Source: DASRHT01 sp035293765
GTDB taxonomy: Bacteria > Chloroflexota > Ktedonobacteria > Ktedonobacterales > Ktedonobacteraceae
Direction of reading: 5' to 3'
DNA length: 64,000 bases
Assembly (NCBI GenBank): GCA_035293765.1
Contig: DATGMF010000059.1
Coordinates: 62,001-126,000, forward strand
The notes below the pieces were generated by a model that was not told the DNA's origin, made no database searches, and saw nothing but the letters and a program-made list of their open reading frames with translations. Position numbers and translations under genes: made by a program. The number at the start of each line of letters is the position of its first letter. The first letter of the stretch is position 1. Below, in pieces: positions 9,251 to 17,113 of this stretch.

Positions 9251-9702
9251 AGGTCCTTAGAGGAGTCTCAGCAATATTGCTGGAAGTTCAAAGAAGTCCA
9301 AAAGTGCCACTTTTTTTCGTCAACTTTCCCCCCCAAAAAGGACCCGAATAGTACTTTTTTGTCAGAGGGTCCCGGAAACATGACGATGTGGAAAAAATCT
9401 TATACCTTGCATTCTTGGTACCAATACGAAGACGTATAAGACATCATGATGTCCCAATCGAACAGCAGGGGCAAGGGGAGGTGTGGATGTGGAGATGGGC
9501 CTTGCTCTGCGACCTGATGACGGTCCTGGCGGGCAAACCGCTACGCCGGCGGGCAACTGGTAGCTCCCCGATTCATCGCGGGAGCGGCCCCTACAGCGCC
9601 GTCACAACAAGGAATTATTTTGCGATAAGGGAGGAGGTTGCCATGTGGCGGCCTCTGCTCTGGGGGGAGCTTTGTCTCTCGAAATGAAAGGAAAGGGAAA
9701 TC
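9251..9702. other. intergenic region with repeat remnants
   Basis: This stretch has no convincing gene. It contains homopolymer runs near 9309-9360 and GGGCAA-type repeat remnants around 9470-9550. A REP-like palindrome lies at 9560-9594, in which GCTCCC pairs with GGGAGC around CGATTCATCG. AAAGGAAAGGG at 9688-9698 serves the next small gene. Open frames that cross this region contain the repeats and look accidental. Confidence 0.5.
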
Positions 9703-9876
9703 ATGTCTAAACGTGCTATTCGCTGGCTGCTGCCGATCCTCGCTCTGCTGCTGATCGCGACCATCATGGTCCTGTCACCCATCATCACCACCCACGCCGC
9801 CGGCGCCACATCCCAACCAGCCACTCCGACCGCACCGTATCAGTCGCCTGTACCTAGTTCTTATTGGTATTTCTAG
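9703..9876 (+). CDS. small secreted peptide precursor
   Basis: This 57-residue frame has a strong purine-rich ribosome binding site (AAAGGAAAGGG) just before ATG 9703. The N-terminus MSKRAIRWLLPILALLLIAT has two Arg and one Lys, then a long hydrophobic core, a classical signal peptide. A cleavage site is plausible after THAAGA. The predicted mature part is about 20 residues, rich in Pro, Thr and Ser, and ends in aromatic SSYWYF. It lies tail to tail with the XRE-NB-ARC-TPR regulator. I do not recognise a family. A cell-surface or signalling peptide is possible, but this is inference. Confidence 0.6.
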   Translation: MSKRAIRWLLPILALLLIATIMVLSPIITTHAAGATSQPATPTAPYQSPVPSSYWYF

Positions 9877-9890
9877 TATGCAGATGGCTA

Positions 9891-9939
9891 AGGCATTGGG
9901 GAGTAGCTCCATCAGATAATTACTACTCCCCGAATGCCT
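9891..9939. terminator. long hairpin between convergent genes, possible terminator
   Basis: AGGCATTGGGGAGTAG (9891-9906) pairs with CTACTCCCCGAATGCCT (9923-9939) with one bulged base and a 16-base loop. It lies 15 bp after the secreted-peptide gene and before the 3' end of the regulator gene, so a bidirectional terminator is likely by position. There is no U-tract on either side. Confidence 0.45.
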
Positions 9940-10026
9940 CCGCTCGATAGAAAAACATGCGCAATTCGCCACCACTAACCCTGCACGCTCATCGCAACGT
10001 CCCTACCAGGAGGGACGCTGCCTGGC

Positions 10027-12657
10027 TCAACCCTTGCTTTTTACTGCCTCCAGCCAGTCCCTTACCTCTTTCGCATCGCGATGCCCGATTTTTTCCAAAA
10101 TCAAAACGCTTACCTCCCCTAACCTCCGTGCCTCTTCTACATCCCCTTGAGCATCCGCAATGCGTGCCAGACCATATTGTGCCAACGCAAGCAAATCCTG
10201 TCCACCTTCAGGAACAGCGGTAAGCAACCTTTGAAAAGTAGATTGAGCAGCATCCAATTTCTTCTGCTTGAGATAGAGATTGCCATACTCATAAAGAGCT
10301 TTTGCAGTAATATGTGGCCTGCCAATCTGCTGAGCCAGGTTCAAAGTTTCTTGCAGGTAATCTTCAGCTTGCGCATAATGTCCCTGAGCAATTGTAATCT
10401 CTGCTAAATTGAGGAGTAAAATGCTAATCCATTCTCGATGCTCTATTTGACGTGCAAGAGCTAGCCCTTCACGTAGATAAGCATCGGCTTGTACATAGTT
10501 TTCTTGCTCTGCTGCTGCACTTCCTAAATTAATCAGCAAAGCGGTTATTCCTTCGCGATGTCCGATTTGACGCGCTATTACTAGCCCTTCTTGAAAATAT
10601 TCTTCGGCTTGTTTGTGATTTCCTCGCTCACCGGCTGTTGTACCTAAATTGAGCAGTAAGATAAAAGCCATTTCGCGGTCCCCTATTTGCCTTGCGAGGG
10701 TGAGCCCTTCCTGGTGATAGGCTTCGGCTTGCGCGTAATCGCCTTTGCTGCCGGCAACGGAACCCAGGATGCGCAGGAGGCCGCAGATGCGTTCGGGGTT
10801 GCCGATCTGGCGGGCGATGGTCAGGCCCTCTTGCAGGTAGGCTTCGGCTTGGGCGGATTCGCCGCGCCGCCAGCTTACGTTGCCCAGGTCGTTGAGCAAG
10901 GCGCAGATCAGCTCCTGATTGCCGGTCTTGCGGGCAAGGGTCAGCCCTTCCTGGAATTGCGCCTCGGCCTGGGCGAAGTTGCCCTGCTGTTGCGCGACTT
11001 TGCCCAGGTACAGCAGCACGTTCGTCAGCCCGTCGTTGTCGCTGAGGGCGAGGGCGGCTGCGTGAGCGCGTTTGAGGTGCAGTTCGGCCAGGGAGTAGAG
11101 GGCGCGGACGAGCATGAAGGGGGCGAAGGCACAGACGGCCCGCACCAGCTCCGCCTGCTGGTCCTGCTCGTGCGCCATCGTCAGAGCGGCCAGGATGGTG
11201 TTGCTTTCGAGTTCAAGCAACTCGTAATCTTTTTTGTGCTGCTCGACATAATCGGTGACGTAGGCGATGAGGCGCGCGTGCGGGGCGTGATCGGTGAGGC
11301 GTAGATGGGCGTAGTCGGCGATGGTCTGGTGCAGGGTGTAGCGACCGGACGAGTTGCTTTCGAGCAGGCCCGCATCGCTCAGCACGTCGAGGGTATCGAC
11401 CGTGCAGGCGGCAACGACGAGCGCGGCCTCCTCGGAGAAGCTGTTGGGCTTGGGGGGGAAGACGGAGAGCGCGTAGAGGGCTGAACTGGCCTCCTCGCTC
11501 AACTGCTGGTCGGTCACGGCGATGACCGATTGCAGGGAGAGCGGCGTCTCGATGGGCAGGCTGGGATGCGTCTCCACAGGCGCGTGCGGCTCGCTGATGT
11601 TCAGCCGCTCTTCGACGTTGCTCAGGCGTTGCAGAGCGGCAACGATGCGGCGCGATTGCCCGCTGTACGCTTGCTTGCGCAGGTAGTTGCCCATCAGGGT
11701 GAGCGCCAGTGGCAGGCCGCCGACGGCCTGGACGAGATCGTGAGCCTTCTCCATCTCGCGCTCCACCACCTGGGGAGCGAGCAGGCGCAGCAGGTTCATG
11801 CTCTGGTCCTCATTCAGCTCGTGGATCAGCGTGGCTCCTTCGATAGAGATGTGCGAGGCGATGTAGGGGAAGCGTGTCGTCACCAGATGGGCGCAATTGG
11901 GGCCACCCACCTTGAAGGTCAGCGCCTCTTCCAGCTCCCAGGCGTCATCGATCACCAGCAGCATAGTACGCGAGCCGATGGCGCTGCGCAACGCCCTGGC
12001 CCAGGCTTCGTAATTGTTCAACGTCGCCATCTGGTTGGCCGACACGCCCAGCAGCGTCCCCCAGCGACTCAGCAGGCCAGGCATATTCGGATTGGGTCCC
12101 AGCGCCGCCCACAGCACGCCATCGCGGAAGTGTGCGCGTATCTCGGGGTCGTGCGCGAGAGCTATCGAGAGAGCGGTCTTGCCCACGCCTGGCAGGCCGT
12201 TGAGAGCCGTTAGCGCAATGCTGCCTCCCGCTCGCAGCCGTTGCTTGAGGCGCGCCAGGTCTTCATCGCGGCCAATCAGCGGGATCGCCGGAGGGAGGGG
12301 AATCGCGGGATCGTACAACGCCTCGCTCGCCTGTGTGGTTGACGCCCATGTAGGGGCAACTCCCTCGATCTCCCGCGATGAATCGGGGAGCCACGGAGCT
12401 ACCGCTTGCCCTGTTGGCATGGGGGCAGATTGGGGGGGCGCTGGCAGCAGATCGAGTTCCTGCTCCGTCTTGCCGAAGAGGGCGGAGAGCTTGCGCCGGA
12501 AGTAGGGGCTTGGCCTGGTCACGCCGCGCTCCCAGCGACTCACATTGACATGGGTTGTGCCGATACGTTCAGCCACATCTTGCTGAGACAAGCCGCGTTG
12601 CGTGCGCGCCTCCGTCAGGCGTAAACGCGGCTGGGGGGGTGTCTCTGGAGTTTGCAT
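10027..12657 (-). CDS. XRE-NB-ARC-TPR transcriptional regulator (STAND family)
   Basis: This protein of about 876 residues has three parts. First is an XRE helix-turn-helix (RTQRGLSQQDVAERIGTTHV, then VSRWERG). Second is an NB-ARC NTPase with P-loop NGLPGVGKTALS, the Walker B-like MLLVIDDAWELEEAL and the GLPLAL motif. Third is a C-terminal set of about seven 40-residue TPRs of the form GDYAQAEAYHQEGLTLARQIG. STAND regulators of this type switch on nucleotide exchange after a ligand binds the repeats. GGAAGG overlaps the first of several possible starts (12669, 12666, GTG 12660, ATG 12657); the choice is uncertain. Two palindromes in the divergent promoter region may be its own operators. The linker between HTH and NB-ARC encodes an inserted REP-like repeat. 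Confidence 0.9.
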   Translation of the reverse strand: MQTPETPPQPRLRLTEARTQRGLSQQDVAERIGTTHVNVSRWERGVTRPSPYFRRKLSALFGKTEQELDLLPAPPQSAPMPTGQAVAPWLPDSSREIEGVAPTWASTTQASEALYDPAIPLPPAIPLIGRDEDLARLKQRLRAGGSIALTALNGLPGVGKTALSIALAHDPEIRAHFRDGVLWAALGPNPNMPGLLSRWGTLLGVSANQMATLNNYEAWARALRSAIGSRTMLLVIDDAWELEEALTFKVGGPNCAHLVTTRFPYIASHISIEGATLIHELNEDQSMNLLRLLAPQVVEREMEKAHDLVQAVGGLPLALTLMGNYLRKQAYSGQSRRIVAALQRLSNVEERLNISEPHAPVETHPSLPIETPLSLQSVIAVTDQQLSEEASSALYALSVFPPKPNSFSEEAALVVAACTVDTLDVLSDAGLLESNSSGRYTLHQTIADYAHLRLTDHAPHARLIAYVTDYVEQHKKDYELLELESNTILAALTMAHEQDQQAELVRAVCAFAPFMLVRALYSLAELHLKRAHAAALALSDNDGLTNVLLYLGKVAQQQGNFAQAEAQFQEGLTLARKTGNQELICALLNDLGNVSWRRGESAQAEAYLQEGLTIARQIGNPERICGLLRILGSVAGSKGDYAQAEAYHQEGLTLARQIGDREMAFILLLNLGTTAGERGNHKQAEEYFQEGLVIARQIGHREGITALLINLGSAAAEQENYVQADAYLREGLALARQIEHREWISILLLNLAEITIAQGHYAQAEDYLQETLNLAQQIGRPHITAKALYEYGNLYLKQKKLDAAQSTFQRLLTAVPEGGQDLLALAQYGLARIADAQGDVEEARRLGEVSVLILEKIGHRDAKEVRDWLEAVKSKG
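12350..12413. repeat. REP-like palindrome embedded in the NB-ARC regulator coding sequence
   Basis: The segment runs from GTAGGGGCAAC through CTCCCGCGATGAATCGGGGAG to CTACCGCTTGCCCTG. It matches intergenic copies at 9560-9594, 29284-29306, 24340-24370 and 56412-56438. It stays in frame and encodes the linker stretch GQAVAPWLPDSSREIEGVAP between the HTH and NB-ARC domains. Confidence 0.8.
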
Positions 12658-12715
12658 CACGCGCATCATCCTTCCCAGACCTGAAAATGATAAATTTGTA
12701 TAGGAAAATGATAAC

Positions 12716-12747
12716 ATAAGTTCTTATGGCTGTATACCAAAATTTGG
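12716..12747. promoter_or_regulatory. operator-like palindromes in divergent promoter region
   Basis: ATAAG-TT-CTTAT (12716-12727) and CCAAA-A-TTTGG (12737-12747) are two palindromes in the AT-rich gap between the XRE regulator (minus strand) and the next plus-strand gene. Their position suits binding by the adjacent HTH regulator, but that pairing is inferred. Confidence 0.45.
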
Positions 12748-12845
12748 CATAATTGGACCAGGAACGTCGTACGCGGGAGGGTCCTCTAAAACCAGCCTTT
12801 AAGAGCGTTTCATACAAGTATATACGGTACGAGGGGCAGCATCAG

Positions 12846-13439
12846 ATGAAACACGAGGAAATGAGTGACATAAGTACTATCCTGGTCGAGCCAACCGATG
12901 AGCGATCATCGGTGGTGCGCCGCGTTAGTACGCAGAACAAGCCCGTGGTCATCGTGTTGCCGGAGAACGCCATCAGCGCCTTTCAACGCCCAGGCGATTT
13001 TGGCGAATTGAAGCGGCTCAAGCAACATCTTGGCACTTCGATAACGCTTGTAATCCAGGGGAATGACCGTCTCAAGGTATGGGCTCGGAGACAGGGCTTA
13101 ACGGTCTACCCCTCGATAGAGACTCTGGCTTACAAACTTTCGGAACGCGATACCGAGCCGTTGCATCTGAGCTCCCTCGCATCTGTAGACAAGGAGAAAA
13201 CTCATCAGGTCGGTCCATCAACCAGGCGGCGACGTTCATTGATTATGCAACCGCTGGATGCGCAACAGCAACAGGTCGTGCTGCGGGCGGCGCGCTCAAA
13301 AGATCGGGCGCTGCTGATCCTCATCGTCTTGCTCATCCTGGGCATCCTGGGCGGCATCGGCTTTGGCTATTTATTGACATTATCACATGCTGCGGGAATT
13401 TTCCCGTATCAGACATATATTGTGGGATGGATGTGGTAG
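12846..13439 (+). CDS. membrane-anchored protein with baseplate-J-like N-terminal fold, unknown function
   Basis: The start at ATG 12846 is preferred over an upstream in-frame codon because GAGGGG precedes it and homology-like content begins there. The 197-residue protein has a soluble alpha/beta domain (VVIVLPENAISAFQRPGDFG, KRLKQHLGTSITLVIQGNDR, WARRQGLTVYPSIET). This resembles the Rossmann-like segment found at the start of baseplate-J-like proteins in Chloroflexota, followed by a Gln-rich linker and one membrane helix (ALLILIVLLILGILGGIGFG). The function is unknown. Confidence 0.7.
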   Translation: MKHEEMSDISTILVEPTDERSSVVRRVSTQNKPVVIVLPENAISAFQRPGDFGELKRLKQHLGTSITLVIQGNDRLKVWARRQGLTVYPSIETLAYKLSERDTEPLHLSSLASVDKEKTHQVGPSTRRRRSLIMQPLDAQQQQVVLRAARSKDRALLILIVLLILGILGGIGFGYLLTLSHAAGIFPYQTYIVGWMW

Positions 13440-13664
13440 GGGGAATGCGGTGAGGTGGAATTGACAAACAGGCCGGACGATGGTGGAGGACGGCGAGACT
13501 GTAGGGAGCAGGTAGAGTGGAAGGAGCCTTTGTGATTATGCTTGTTCGGGTAACATGCACCAGGCACGGACAGCAGTACCAGCGAAAGGATCATCGCGAA
13601 GGTTTCTACCTCAGGCTTACGGGCTCGTCGTCCCCCGCCATTGACAATCAGAAGGAGTGCCATT

Positions 13665-14162
13665 ATGCAAAAGGTCTATGTTAAAGGGAAGCCAACCATC
13701 AAGGCGCAACTGGAAGAGCGCAACAAAATCCTGCATTTCTCTTTGCAGGACGCGCTGCCACTGGGCCATACGCTGGCGTTAAACACAACGTTCGGCACTC
13801 TCTCGTATCTCATCTCCGATGACAATCATCCGCGGCTATTGATGCAGGAGCAGTTCACCAGCACCGAGCTGAGCGTGCTTATGCCGCTCTTCGAGCTGTT
13901 CCCGTACTATTGCCCGTACGAGACCATGTACGCCAGCTTTTATAATCACGATGTCAGCGAATTGACGATAGCCAGTTGCCGCCAGCACTTGCAGAAGGCG
14001 CAGGAGCTGGGAGTGTGGGACCAGGAGATGCGTCCGGTGCGGGGCGCCTTATCGCGCGCGCGGCTCAAATTGCGCGCCTTCGGCATCGACATCTCCTCCA
14101 TCATGGCGACCGGCTATATCCTGCTCATCGACACCGAAGGGCTCCTCATCGCCAGCGCGTAA
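13665..14162 (+). CDS. stand-alone winged-helix-like protein, putative regulator
   Basis: AAGGAG lies eight bases before ATG 13665, giving 165 residues. The C-terminal half (LFELFPYYCPYETMYASFYN, RPVRGALSRARLKLRAFGID, ATGYILLI) follows the helix-loop-helix-hairpin layout of OmpR/PhoB-type effector domains. The N-terminal half is a small beta-rich domain rather than a receiver. It is followed by a good intrinsic terminator. A DNA-binding role is inferred from the fold pattern only; I cannot name the family. Confidence 0.6.
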   Translation: MQKVYVKGKPTIKAQLEERNKILHFSLQDALPLGHTLALNTTFGTLSYLISDDNHPRLLMQEQFTSTELSVLMPLFELFPYYCPYETMYASFYNHDVSELTIASCRQHLQKAQELGVWDQEMRPVRGALSRARLKLRAFGIDISSIMATGYILLIDTEGLLIASA

Positions 14163-14187
14163 GCAGAAATCACCATCACCGTCCTCC

Positions 14188-14231
14188 AGGGCTCTTGCGA
14201 CCGTCGCCAGCAAGAGCCCTCTCCTTTTTCT
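14188..14231 (+). terminator. intrinsic terminator
   Basis: AGGGCTCTTGC (14188-14198) pairs perfectly with GCAAGAGCCCT (14210-14220), with an 11-base loop, followed by CTCCTTTTTCT. It lies 26 bp after the preceding gene. Confidence 0.85.
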
Positions 14232-14659
14232 TGCGCAGAAAACAGCAGGCAGGGAATAAATTACCTTCTCCAGGCGTTGTGAATAGTACAGCATTGCTAT
14301 CCAGACGACCAACGCTCCCACGATGAAGCGGGGAGCTACAACTCAGGCCGTCTGCAACGAATGGCATGATATCGATGAGCGGTAATATAGTGGATGGCGG
14401 AGTTTGCCTCCGATGCCTCATCGTTAGAGAGAAACTGAAATAGCTGTACTCTGAGATATAGGGGAGAAGTTACGTTTTCCCCTCTAAAAACGTGGAAAAA
14501 TTGGACGATGATAGAGATCCAAAACGTATTTCGCGCTGACTACTTGCTATTACCCCCTCGGCAAGATGCTCTTCCGAAAAACGCTCATCGTCCCTTTTCT
14601 TGCCCTTTTGCAGTCAGAAGCCCTATTTTTATCTATCCCTGGAACGGAGAAAGCCCCTT
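14232..14659. other. intergenic region with one REP-like palindrome
   Basis: A REP-like hairpin of the GCTCCC/GGGAGC family lies at 14314-14336. The rest, up to the exporter gene, shows no conserved feature. It should contain that gene's promoter, but no clear -35/-10 pair was found. Confidence 0.5.
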
Positions 14660-16228
14660 ATGAGTATGAGCAGGAAAACAAAGATCATCATTATTGTGGC
14701 ACTGATGCTCGGTATGTCGCTGGCATCGCTGGACACCACGATTGTGGGGACCGCGATGCCAAGTATTGTAGGGAAGCTAGGGGGGCTCGCCCTCTATTCG
14801 TGGGTGTTCTCGGTCTACCTGCTCACCTCGACAACGACCGTCCCTATTTATGGGAAGCTGGCCGATCTCTACGGGCGTAAGCCGCTCTTCCTCTTCGGCT
14901 CCAGCCTCTTCCTGCTCGGCTCTATGGCCTGTGGCACAGCGCAGACGATGGAGCAGTTGATCGTCTTTCGCGCGATCCAGGGGTTGGGAGCAGGAGCCGT
15001 CTTGCCGATAGTGCTGACGATCATCGGTGATATTTTCCCCCTGGAAGAGCGCGCACGCCTGCAAGGATTTTTCAGCGGCGTATGGGGCTTATCGAGCATC
15101 GTCGGTCCCGCGCTGGGCGGTTTGATTGTCGATCACTTCACTTGGCGCTGGGTATTTTACATCAACATCCCCTTCGGTCTGCTCTCGGCCATCCTGCTCG
15201 CCATTTCCCTCAAAGAGAACGTTGAGCGCAAGAAGCATCAACTGGATTACATGGGCACGTTGACATTGACGGGCAGCATTCTCGCGCTGCTCTTCGCCGT
15301 GCTGCAAGGGGGAACGAGCTGGGCCTGGAATTCGCCGCAGAGCATCGGCCTGTTTGCCGTCGCCGCCGTCCTGCTGGCGCTCTTCCTGCGTCAGGAGCAG
15401 CGGGCGAGCGAGCCCATTTTGCCGTTGACCCTCTTCAATAACCGCATCATCGCCATTTCCAGCTTCGGCGGCGTGATCCTGGGCATCATCATGTTTGGCA
15501 TCACGTCATACGTGCCGCTCTTTGTGCAGGGGGTCAAAGGCGGGACCGCCACCAGCGCGGGCCTGGTGCTTGGCCCGTTCCTCCTGGCCTGGCCCATCGC
15601 CTCCACCATCAGCGGGCGCGTCGTGCTGCGCCTGGGCTATCGCTTCACTGCTGGCCTGGGGACGTTGCTGACGGCGATAGGCGTGAGCATGGTCATGCTG
15701 TTTAATATCCAGACCGGCACGCCCTTTATCATTACCGCTATGGTCCTGATGGGAGCGGGGATGGGGTTCTCAAGCACATCTTACATGCTCTCGGTGCAGA
15801 ACGCGGTGCCCTGGCGTCTGCGCGGAGTGGCGACGGCCTCGACGCAATTCTTCCGCACAATAGGCGGCACTGTCGGAGTGGCCATCATGGGGACGATCCT
15901 CAACGCGCAAATGGCTGTGCGCTTCTCGCCGATCTTCGCGCAATTTCCCGCCGCGGCGCAACAGTTGCCCAAAGGCATAGCGCCCGCCAACGTCCTGCTC
16001 ACCCCTGATGTGCGCGCCGCGTTGCCCGACGCGTTTTTACAGCAGTTGCAGATCGCGCTGGCTCAAAGCCTCTTCTGGGTCTACCTGCTGCTGGTAATCC
16101 TAGGCGTCATCGCGCTGGTGAGCATGTACTGGCTCCCGCGAGGCCGCGCCGATCAGCTCACCTACAAACCCGAAGCTGGCGAGGAAACATTTGATCAGGC
16201 CGCGCCAGAAATCAGCATGATCGGATAG
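14660..16228 (+). CDS. MFS drug exporter, DHA2 family (EmrB/QacA type)
   Basis: ATG 14660 is chosen because GGAGAAA precedes it and the first membrane helix starts soon after; an upstream frame would add 20 unlikely residues. The 522-residue product has about fourteen hydrophobic segments. Family motifs are LDTTIVGTAMPSI in helix 1 (motif D1), GKLADLYGRKPLFL (motif A) and SIVGPALGGLIVDHFTWRW (motif C, antiporter signature), then FYINIPFG. It should export hydrophobic drugs or metabolites in exchange for protons. No regulator gene is immediately adjacent. Confidence 0.93.
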   Translation: MSMSRKTKIIIIVALMLGMSLASLDTTIVGTAMPSIVGKLGGLALYSWVFSVYLLTSTTTVPIYGKLADLYGRKPLFLFGSSLFLLGSMACGTAQTMEQLIVFRAIQGLGAGAVLPIVLTIIGDIFPLEERARLQGFFSGVWGLSSIVGPALGGLIVDHFTWRWVFYINIPFGLLSAILLAISLKENVERKKHQLDYMGTLTLTGSILALLFAVLQGGTSWAWNSPQSIGLFAVAAVLLALFLRQEQRASEPILPLTLFNNRIIAISSFGGVILGIIMFGITSYVPLFVQGVKGGTATSAGLVLGPFLLAWPIASTISGRVVLRLGYRFTAGLGTLLTAIGVSMVMLFNIQTGTPFIITAMVLMGAGMGFSSTSYMLSVQNAVPWRLRGVATASTQFFRTIGGTVGVAIMGTILNAQMAVRFSPIFAQFPAAAQQLPKGIAPANVLLTPDVRAALPDAFLQQLQIALAQSLFWVYLLLVILGVIALVSMYWLPRGRADQLTYKPEAGEETFDQAAPEISMIG

Positions 16229-16239
16229 CAGCGTATGCT

Positions 16240-16494
16240 CTCCCAATCCGGTAGGGACCCGATTTATCGCGTCCTACCCGATTTATCGCCTGTTCTCTAG
16301 TATATTATCTATCACCGTTAATGCATGTTAATTCGGTTTACGAACAATGTGTTTTGCAGACCGCATACTCTTCAGCAATATCATTGTTGGCTCAGCATGA
16401 TGCAGCACAGCTTTACGCGTGCCCTGTCGCGGGTTGAGAGGCTGCACAGGCGATAAATCGGACGCGATAAATCGGGTCCCTACCGGATTGGGAG
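16240..16494. repeat. MITE-like element with about 50-bp inverted repeats
   Basis: The left arm 16240-16293 begins CTCCCAATCCGGTAGGGACC and ends CGATTTATCGCCTGT. The right arm 16446-16494 is its reverse complement except for a 5-bp insertion (TACCC) in the left arm. They enclose 152 bp of lower-GC sequence without a gene. The arm sequence is the dispersed repeat family seen also at 18710, 24587, 50432, 51417 and 60456. A separate imperfect palindrome (GATGAAGCG...CGCTTCATC) lies at about 16545-16580. Confidence 0.75.
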
Positions 16495-16624
16495 GGCGTC
16501 GCGTTGACGCTCTTGGGGGAGGGCCAGGCGAAGGGACGAACGGACGATGAAGCGGACGCGCTGTACTCCGCGCTTCATCGTGGGAGGTTCCTACGCAGCG
16601 CTCCAGCGGTTGGCGAGCGGTATC

Positions 16625-17089
16625 CTATCGACCATCTAACTCCAGCTTTTTCACCAATTGGGAAAGCATGATCCCATGATCGGCGATCAATGGCGGCACA
16701 GCGTCGGGCAGGGATGCCCAGAAGAACTCGAAGATGGGCCTCGCTGCGGGGTCATCTGCTGGATGCAGTTCCTGACGACGCCACATAGCAACCAGAGGCC
16801 CATTGTAGCGGAGGTGATAGAAGTGACGATGATGAATCTCGTCACGCTCAAAATCAGCCACATCCCGTTCCTGCTCACCCAAAAAGCCATCAAGCACAAG
16901 CTCTGATAGTCCCGTTTCCTCGAATGCTTCCCTCATGACCCCATCTTCAGGGGATTCCCCTGGCTCAAGGGTTCCGGCGGGAACCTGTATCCCCGCTTCA
17001 GGCGCAAAAGGGTGACGAAACACGAGCAGATTGTTTCCGTAGGTGATATAGGCAAAAACTTTGCGCTTGACCGGCTTCATTGCTGCCAT
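16625..17089 (-). CDS. Nudix hydrolase
   Basis: This 154-residue protein carries a complete Nudix box, G-TLEPG-E-SPEDGVM-REAFEETGL, which supplies the metal-binding Glu residues for hydrolysis of nucleoside diphosphates linked to another group. The substrate cannot be deduced. The first ATG at 17089 directly follows AAAAGG; the second in-frame ATG, nine bases later, has better spacing and may be the true start. It is 24 bp downstream of the dehydrogenase gene on the same strand and is probably cotranscribed. Confidence 0.9.
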   Translation of the reverse strand: MAAMKPVKRKVFAYITYGNNLLVFRHPFAPEAGIQVPAGTLEPGESPEDGVMREAFEETGLSELVLDGFLGEQERDVADFERDEIHHRHFYHLRYNGPLVAMWRRQELHPADDPAARPIFEFFWASLPDAVPPLIADHGIMLSQLVKKLELDGR

Positions 17090-17113
17090 CCTTTTTCACA
17101 ATCAGGACGCGCT

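Noticed and set aside
9388..9687. Plus-strand frame of 99 codons before the secreted peptide
   Set aside because: It runs through GGGCAA repeats and a REP-like palindrome and has no homology-like features.
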